NCBI RefSeq assembly: GCF_014502795.1
Contig: NZ_JACVHF010000014.1
Coordinates: forward strand, 1 to 64,000
DNA: 64,000 nt
From: Heliobacterium chlorum
GTDB lineage: Bacteria > Bacillota > Desulfitobacteriia > Heliobacteriales > Heliobacteriaceae
Direction of reading: 5' to 3'
Shown in pieces: positions 59,896 through 64,000 of this stretch. The notes under the pieces are model-generated. The model was not told where the DNA came from. It saw nothing but the letters and a program-made list of their open reading frames with translations, and made no database searches. Both the position numbers and the translations under genes were made by a program. The number at the start of each line of letters is the position of its first letter. The first letter of the stretch is position 1.

Positions 59896-60621
59896 TTGTA
59901 TGTAGAGGTTATAGGGACACATCAACAGGCAAGTAAAGAAGATTTAAAGGGAAAGTTTGTCGTCGTCATCGATACATTGCGGGCGACATCTACCATCGTG
60001 ACGGCTCTGGCCAACGGTTGCCAGCAAGTGTTTCCGGTCGCAACCTGTAACGAAGCGAAGGTATTATCCACCAGTTGGGAACCGGATCGTGTATTGCTCG
60101 CCGCGGAGAAGCGGGGACATTCCATTCCAGGGTTCCCCCTGGGGAATTCGCCGCGCACTTTTACTCCTGATAAGGTGGCAGGGAAGACCCTTTTTTTAGT
60201 CACCACCAATGGCACCGTTGCCTTGCAGAAAGCACAGTCAGCTTCTTGCGTGGTGATTGGAGCACTGCTCAACGGTCAACGCGTGGCCGAATACATCGTG
60301 GAGCAAGAGCCAGAAGAGGTAGTCATTCTTTGTTCCGGTACACAGGGGCGCTTTTCTTTAGAGGACATCATCACCGCCGGGAAGATCATCGGACATATCT
60401 GGGACCATCGTTCGGCCAGCGCAAATGAGTTGGCCATCGCGGCCTTTCAGCTTTATCAAGTAAACCGTGAACAATTCGTTCCTCTCATGGCACAAACAGC
60501 CCACGGGCAGAGTTTGTTGGCTCAAGGCGATGGGGATGACCTGAATTTTTGTTTGCAGGAGGATCTCTATCCGGTTATTCCCCAGCAAACACTCTCCCGG
60601 GTACGTCTCCTCACTGGTTAG
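59896..60621 (+). CDS. comB: 2-phosphosulfolactate phosphatase ComB
   Basis: ComB removes phosphate from phosphosulfolactate to give sulfolactate. The 241-residue protein has the family patterns VVIDTLRATSTIVTALANGC, LLAAEKRGHSIPGFPLGNSP and CSGTQGRFSLEDIITAG. TTG 59896 follows GGAGGG. It forms an operon with comA. The next enzyme, sulfolactate dehydrogenase ComC, is not nearby, so sulfolactate itself may be the end product. Confidence 0.93.
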   Translation: MYVEVIGTHQQASKEDLKGKFVVVIDTLRATSTIVTALANGCQQVFPVATCNEAKVLSTSWEPDRVLLAAEKRGHSIPGFPLGNSPRTFTPDKVAGKTLFLVTTNGTVALQKAQSASCVVIGALLNGQRVAEYIVEQEPEEVVILCSGTQGRFSLEDIITAGKIIGHIWDHRSASANELAIAAFQLYQVNREQFVPLMAQTAHGQSLLAQGDGDDLNFCLQEDLYPVIPQQTLSRVRLLTG

Positions 60622-60736
60622 GGTCGTCATTCTCCCATGGGCCAAAAGGAGAACAGCGGTAAGTGTGGAATTTCATGGCATGGATCCCTAGGTAATGCAT
60701 AAGATTTAGCAGATTGACCCTCAGGGGGAGAGGCTC

Positions 60737-61195
60737 TTGCATGGGGGGACTTTGCTGCTAATCGTTATCGTAGGATTGGGGATTTTTGCCCGCTCACCGT
60801 TGACGGTCTTGGCTGCGGTGAGTATTCTCGTGCTTTCTCAACTGGGCTGGGGCAGTTTGCTCGAATGGGTGGAACAACATGGCGTGGACATGGGACTGCT
60901 CATGCTCACCTTGGCGATGCTAGCCCCCTTTGCCACCGGAAAAATTGGTCTGAGAGAGGTGATGGGTTCCTTTGCCTCTCTTCCGGGGATTATCGCTTTG
61001 GTCGGTGGAATCATCGCGACGAACTTAAACAAGCGGGGCATCGACTTGCTGTCCGGTGAGCCGCAGATCATCATCGGGATGATCTTGGGATCGCTGATTG
61101 GCATCGTTCTTTTCGGTGGTGTTCCGGTGGGGCCGCTTATGGCTGGCGGGCTGACGGCGTTGTTTTTGCAAATTTACGCGTGGCTCACCCGATAG
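60737..61195 (+). CDS. DUF441 membrane protein (YeaL-like)
   Basis: The 152-residue protein has four to five membrane segments and the DUF441 patterns MLMLTLAMLAPFATGKIGL (here LLMLTLAMLAPFATGKIGLR) and GPLMAGGLTALFLQ. The function is unknown. TTG 60737 follows AGGGGGAG with a 6-nt gap. Confidence 0.88.
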   Translation: MHGGTLLLIVIVGLGIFARSPLTVLAAVSILVLSQLGWGSLLEWVEQHGVDMGLLMLTLAMLAPFATGKIGLREVMGSFASLPGIIALVGGIIATNLNKRGIDLLSGEPQIIIGMILGSLIGIVLFGGVPVGPLMAGGLTALFLQIYAWLTR

Positions 61196-61336
61196 CCCGA
61201 TCATCGTCGCTCGATCCTTCCCGCTACGATTTTTGATTCCACAATAATAGGTTTTACGTCAGGACTATCTACCAGCTTTCGGACGATACGTGGATTGACG
61301 ATTGACTTATCGGTCGTCGTCAGATCGACAGAACAG

Positions 61337-61370
61337 AAGGCCAACCCGAACTTGTCAACGGGTTGGCCTT
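61337..61370. terminator. Hairpin between DUF441 gene and small minus-strand gene
   Basis: AAGGCCAACCC and GGGTTGGCCTT are perfect 11-bp arms with a 12-nt loop. T-runs are weak on both sides. It lies between convergent genes and probably serves both. Confidence 0.7.
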
Positions 61371-61377
61371 CGTTACG

Positions 61378-61551
61378 TTAGCGCCGGCGACGGTGCAGTG
61401 CGTCGCGAATGTCTGTGACGGCTTCGGTCATGATACTCACTTGACTCAAGTACCAGAGGACGATGCCCAGCCAACCGGCAAACAGGTAGGGCATCATTTT
61501 CGAATGACGAAAGTTGGAACAGGTGGGACTGCGGCGGTAGCGGTAATGCAT
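61378..61551 (-). CDS. Small membrane protein, 57 residues
   Basis: The product starts MHYRYRRSPTCSNFRHSKMM, has one hydrophobic segment PYLFAGWLGIVLWYLSQ, and ends with a basic tail DALHRRRR. ATG 61551 has a near-perfect GGAGGTGAG 3 nt upstream, which strongly supports translation. I do not recognise a family. It is the next gene after the MFS transporter on the same strand (57-nt gap), so the two may be co-transcribed. Confidence 0.68.
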   Translation of the reverse strand: MHYRYRRSPTCSNFRHSKMMPYLFAGWLGIVLWYLSQVSIMTEAVTDIRDALHRRRR

Positions 61552-61608
61552 GGTCTCACCTCCGATTCTATCTTTCCCGATAGAAGGAAGAACATGATTG
61601 GCAGAAGC

Positions 61609-63090
61609 TTACGCTGCACCGGTAGCTTGACTTTTTGGCAGTTTTAAATAGGCCCAAGCTAGAAGCAATGTGGCGGCACCAGCTACGGCCCAAGGGGCGT
61701 ACAAAGCCCAAGGACCGCCTTTCTCCAGCAGACTAAAGACGGGGGGGCCTAAGGCGACACCGATAAAGCGAACGCCGCCGTAGAAGGCGGTAACAGCGCC
61801 CCGTTCCTCCTCTGGTGCCGACGAGGTGACAATGGTATTTAAGCTCGGTAGTACCAGACCGGTTCCGAGTCCCAGAACGGCTAGGAGTGACAGCACGGCT
61901 GGAATGGTTTTAAATAGGGCCGATAGGATCAGTGCCAGTGAAAAGAGTCCGAAACCAGTCAATAGGGCCATCTTTAAATAATTAGGTTTTTTCTGCAAGA
62001 AGTACCCCGTTCCCAGAGCCGTCGAAGCGGAGGCCAGGACGGGGATCGCCAGCACAAGACCTTTTTTGACGCCTTGAAGACCGTAAGTGGCTTCCAGAGC
62101 GTCAGACAAGTAGGAGAGAACGCCGAAAAGGGTGAAGAGGGCCAGCATGCCGCCAAAAAAGGCGATGAGCAGCGTCGCTGCCTTTTTCTTAAAGAGATTG
62201 GTTACGCTGGAAAAGTAGGCTGAAAAGTTTTGGTTGCTCCCTTTGGCTTTTTGCGGCTCTTTGACGAGCAAGGCGATTCCGAGAGCCACCGGGATGGCAA
62301 GGGCGGCATAAACAAAAAAGAGAGACCACCAGATGAGCAGCACCAGCAGGGAGCCCAAGATGGGACTGATGACTTTCCCCAGGCCGTTCGTGGCTTCCAA
62401 AAAGCCTAAAGCTTTATTGCGAGCCCGGCTTTGGTAGAGATCGCCGACAAGAGCCATGGCGATCGGGGCAGTGCCTGCAGCGGCGATGCCCTGGACGATT
62501 CGCCCCGTGAGCATGATGGCGTAGGAATTGTTGAAGAGCACCGGTGAAAGCCCGGAGATGAGTCCGCCAATACCATAGGTGATGAGAGCGGGAACGATGA
62601 TTTTCTTACGTCCGATGCGGTCAGAAAGAAAGCCGACAAAAGGGATGGCTAAGCCGGCAGGGATGGAGAAAAAGGTAATCAAGAGTCCGACCTGGAACTG
62701 AGAGATGCCCATAGCTTCCCGAATCTGGGGGAAGGCAGGAATCAACATGGAGTTGCCGAGCACCATGATCAAGGGTACCCCGGCAATGACGGCCAATACC
62801 CAGTTGCTGACCTTAGCGCCACCACCGGCGGCCGCTTGGCTTTGTTGCCCCTTCTCCCGATTGTAATTTCTTTGCAGGGCCGCCGGGGGCAGTGTGCCAG
62901 CCCATTCACTGGCGTATTCGGTGCCTGCGAACTCAGATAAGGTGGTCTCGCTCGGTCGCGGTGTGGGGATAACGCCGGCGAAAGCTTCCGTGTTTTTGCT
63001 AGGCTGGGAAACCTGATCTTCATGAATTTTTGTAGTGGTGAGTTGTTCCTCGCGGTCTGTTGCGAATCGTTCTTTTATGTGTCGGTCCAT
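61609..63090 (-). CDS. MFS transporter with long N-terminal extension
   Basis: Twelve membrane segments are visible from about residue 85, with the MFS motif A in GFLSDRIGRKKI and its inner partner YQSRARNKALG. The best match is the drug-efflux group (DHA1). The first 80 residues form a soluble, low-complexity extension (TTTKIHEDQVSQPSKNTEAF), which is unusual for this family. ATG 63090 is chosen as AGGAGG lies 5 nt upstream; a TTG/ATG further up (63132) is less likely. The length is 493 residues. The substrate is unknown. Confidence 0.88.
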   Translation of the reverse strand: MDRHIKERFATDREEQLTTTKIHEDQVSQPSKNTEAFAGVIPTPRPSETTLSEFAGTEYASEWAGTLPPAALQRNYNREKGQQSQAAAGGGAKVSNWVLAVIAGVPLIMVLGNSMLIPAFPQIREAMGISQFQVGLLITFFSIPAGLAIPFVGFLSDRIGRKKIIVPALITYGIGGLISGLSPVLFNNSYAIMLTGRIVQGIAAAGTAPIAMALVGDLYQSRARNKALGFLEATNGLGKVISPILGSLLVLLIWWSLFFVYAALAIPVALGIALLVKEPQKAKGSNQNFSAYFSSVTNLFKKKAATLLIAFFGGMLALFTLFGVLSYLSDALEATYGLQGVKKGLVLAIPVLASASTALGTGYFLQKKPNYLKMALLTGFGLFSLALILSALFKTIPAVLSLLAVLGLGTGLVLPSLNTIVTSSAPEEERGAVTAFYGGVRFIGVALGPPVFSLLEKGGPWALYAPWAVAGAATLLLAWAYLKLPKSQATGAA

Positions 63091-63163
63091 AACGGCCTCC
63101 TGTGCGTTCGTTACCCTATAAGTTTTTCCCATAATTCGCAGACCGTTGACCGGAGATTACTGG

Positions 63164-63191
63164 CAAAAAAAAATGACCGCCCGAGGCGGTC
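63164..63191 (-). terminator. Terminator of acetyl-CoA synthetase gene
   Basis: GACCGCC and GGCGGTC arms with a 3-nt loop are followed on the minus strand by ATTTTTTTTTT. Confidence 0.9.
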
Positions 63192-63234
63192 GACGCAGGG
63201 TGGGAATGAAATAGGCGTAAAGCAGAATGCCGGG

Positions 63235-64000
63235 TTAATCTTCCATCGTCGAGAGATCACCCGTCGGCAAGCCCAGTTCCCAGGCTTTGAGAACCCGGCG
63301 CATGATCTTACCAGAACGGGTTTTAGGCAGTTTGTCGCGAACTTCGATCTCCCGGGGTGCCGCATGGGCGGCCAAGCCCTTTTTCACAAATTCGATAATT
63401 TCGTTCTTTAATTCTTCAGACCAGGTATATCCTTCGCGCAAGGCGATAAATGCTTTAATGATCTCGCCGCGAAGCGGATCTGGTTTGCCGATCACGCCGG
63501 CCTCAGCGATGGCTGGGTGCTCCACCAGTTTCGATTCCACTTCGAAGGGGCCGACCCGCTCGCCGGAGGTGTTGATGACGTCATCAATGCGGCCTTGGAA
63601 CCAGAAATAGCCGTCTTCATCCATGTAGGCCGAATCGCCGGACACATACCAGCCTTCAATGCGGAAATATTCGTTGTACTTAGGCGGGTTTTTCCAGATT
63701 TGACGCATCATCGAGGGCCAGCCTTTGCGTACGGCGAGGTTGCCCATCTGCAACGGCGGCAGGATGTTCCCTTTATCGTCGATGATGGCTGCTTCAATGC
63801 CTGGGAAAGGCTTACCCATGGAACCGGGCTTGATGGGCATACAGGGATAGTTGGAGATGATCTGACCGCCCGTTTCGGTCATCCACCAGTTGTCATGGAT
63901 GCGACGGTTGAAGACTTTCATGCCCCAGCGGACCACTTCCGGGTTTAAGGGTTCGCCGACAGAAAGGACATGGCGCAGGGAGGAAAGGTCGAATTGCTTG
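63235..64000 (-). CDS. acsA: Acetyl-CoA synthetase, C-terminal part (cut by window edge)
   Basis: The enzyme activates acetate with ATP and CoA through acetyl-AMP. The visible 254 residues include VLSVGEPLNPEVVRWG, the adenylate motif DNWWMTETGGQII, the WYVSGDSAYMDEDGYFWFQG core with RIDDVINTSGERVGP, and the C-terminal lysine motif LPKTRSGKIMRR (Lys acetylation site and catalytic residue). WWMTETGG favours acetate-type substrate binding. The gene continues beyond the right edge of the window. Confidence 0.95.
   Translation of the reverse strand, partial: KQFDLSSLRHVLSVGEPLNPEVVRWGMKVFNRRIHDNWWMTETGGQIISNYPCMPIKPGSMGKPFPGIEAAIIDDKGNILPPLQMGNLAVRKGWPSMMRQIWKNPPKYNEYFRIEGWYVSGDSAYMDEDGYFWFQGRIDDVINTSGERVGPFEVESKLVEHPAIAEAGVIGKPDPLRGEIIKAFIALREGYTWSEELKNEIIEFVKKGLAAHAAPREIEVRDKLPKTRSGKIMRRVLKAWELGLPTGDLSTMED

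Overview
The window reads as the replication-origin region of an endospore-forming, mostly anaerobic member of the Clostridia (Bacillota). The evidence is the gene order rpmH-rnpA-yidD-yidC-jag-mnmE-mnmG-rsmG-soj-spo0J on one side of oriC and dnaA-dnaN-recF-remB-gyrB-gyrA on the other, plus spoIIR, yyaC and a sulfolactate pathway typical of spore formers. The fused mutase IcmF, cytochrome c nitrite reductase NrfHA and a selenocysteine system fit a Peptococcales or Heliobacteriaceae relative. That placement is inference from gene content, not from a search.

Layout. Positions 1-17,220 are almost all on the minus strand and run away from oriC: 16S rRNA 5' end with tandem promoters, a TetR-controlled HlyD/ABC efflux operon, tetR, gyrA, icmF, gyrB, remB, recF, dnaN, dnaA. 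oriC lies at about 17.24-17.55 kb, with further DnaA-box clusters between dnaA and dnaN and between dnaN and recF. From 17.7 to 29.9 kb the genes run on the plus strand: ribosome and tRNA modification genes, membrane insertase, then soj-spo0J followed directly by a tandem array of eight perfect parS sites, then a cysteine desulfurase and small metabolic genes.

From 30 to 46 kb come larE, a cell-envelope set (DUF4446 protein, M23 peptidase, bactofilin), yyaC, a YkvI-type transporter, selB, a LivK-like binding protein, spoIIR, an orphan minus-strand RNA gene candidate with its own promoter and terminator, a four-helix copper protein, the selenocysteine tRNA (selC), and a rifamycin phosphotransferase gene preceded by a drug-exporter remnant. 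From 46 to 64 kb the content is accessory: a YczE-like membrane protein, a GT61 glycosyltransferase, nrfHA behind a Crp/Fnr-type site, an HD-domain protein, a very large hybrid histidine kinase, a Spo0B-type kinase with a membrane partner, comA-comB, a DUF441 protein, an MFS transporter and the 3' part of acetyl-CoA synthetase.

Most notable signals: the parS array with a second inverted repeat in each unit (26,371-26,862); the 266-nt candidate RNA at 39,184-39,449; competing hairpins upstream of soj; a truncated CoA-transferase remnant in frame with icmF; an ABC ATPase lacking its Walker A lysine; and a Crp/Fnr-type site placed at about -41.5 before nrfHA. No CRISPR array, insertion sequence or prophage was seen.
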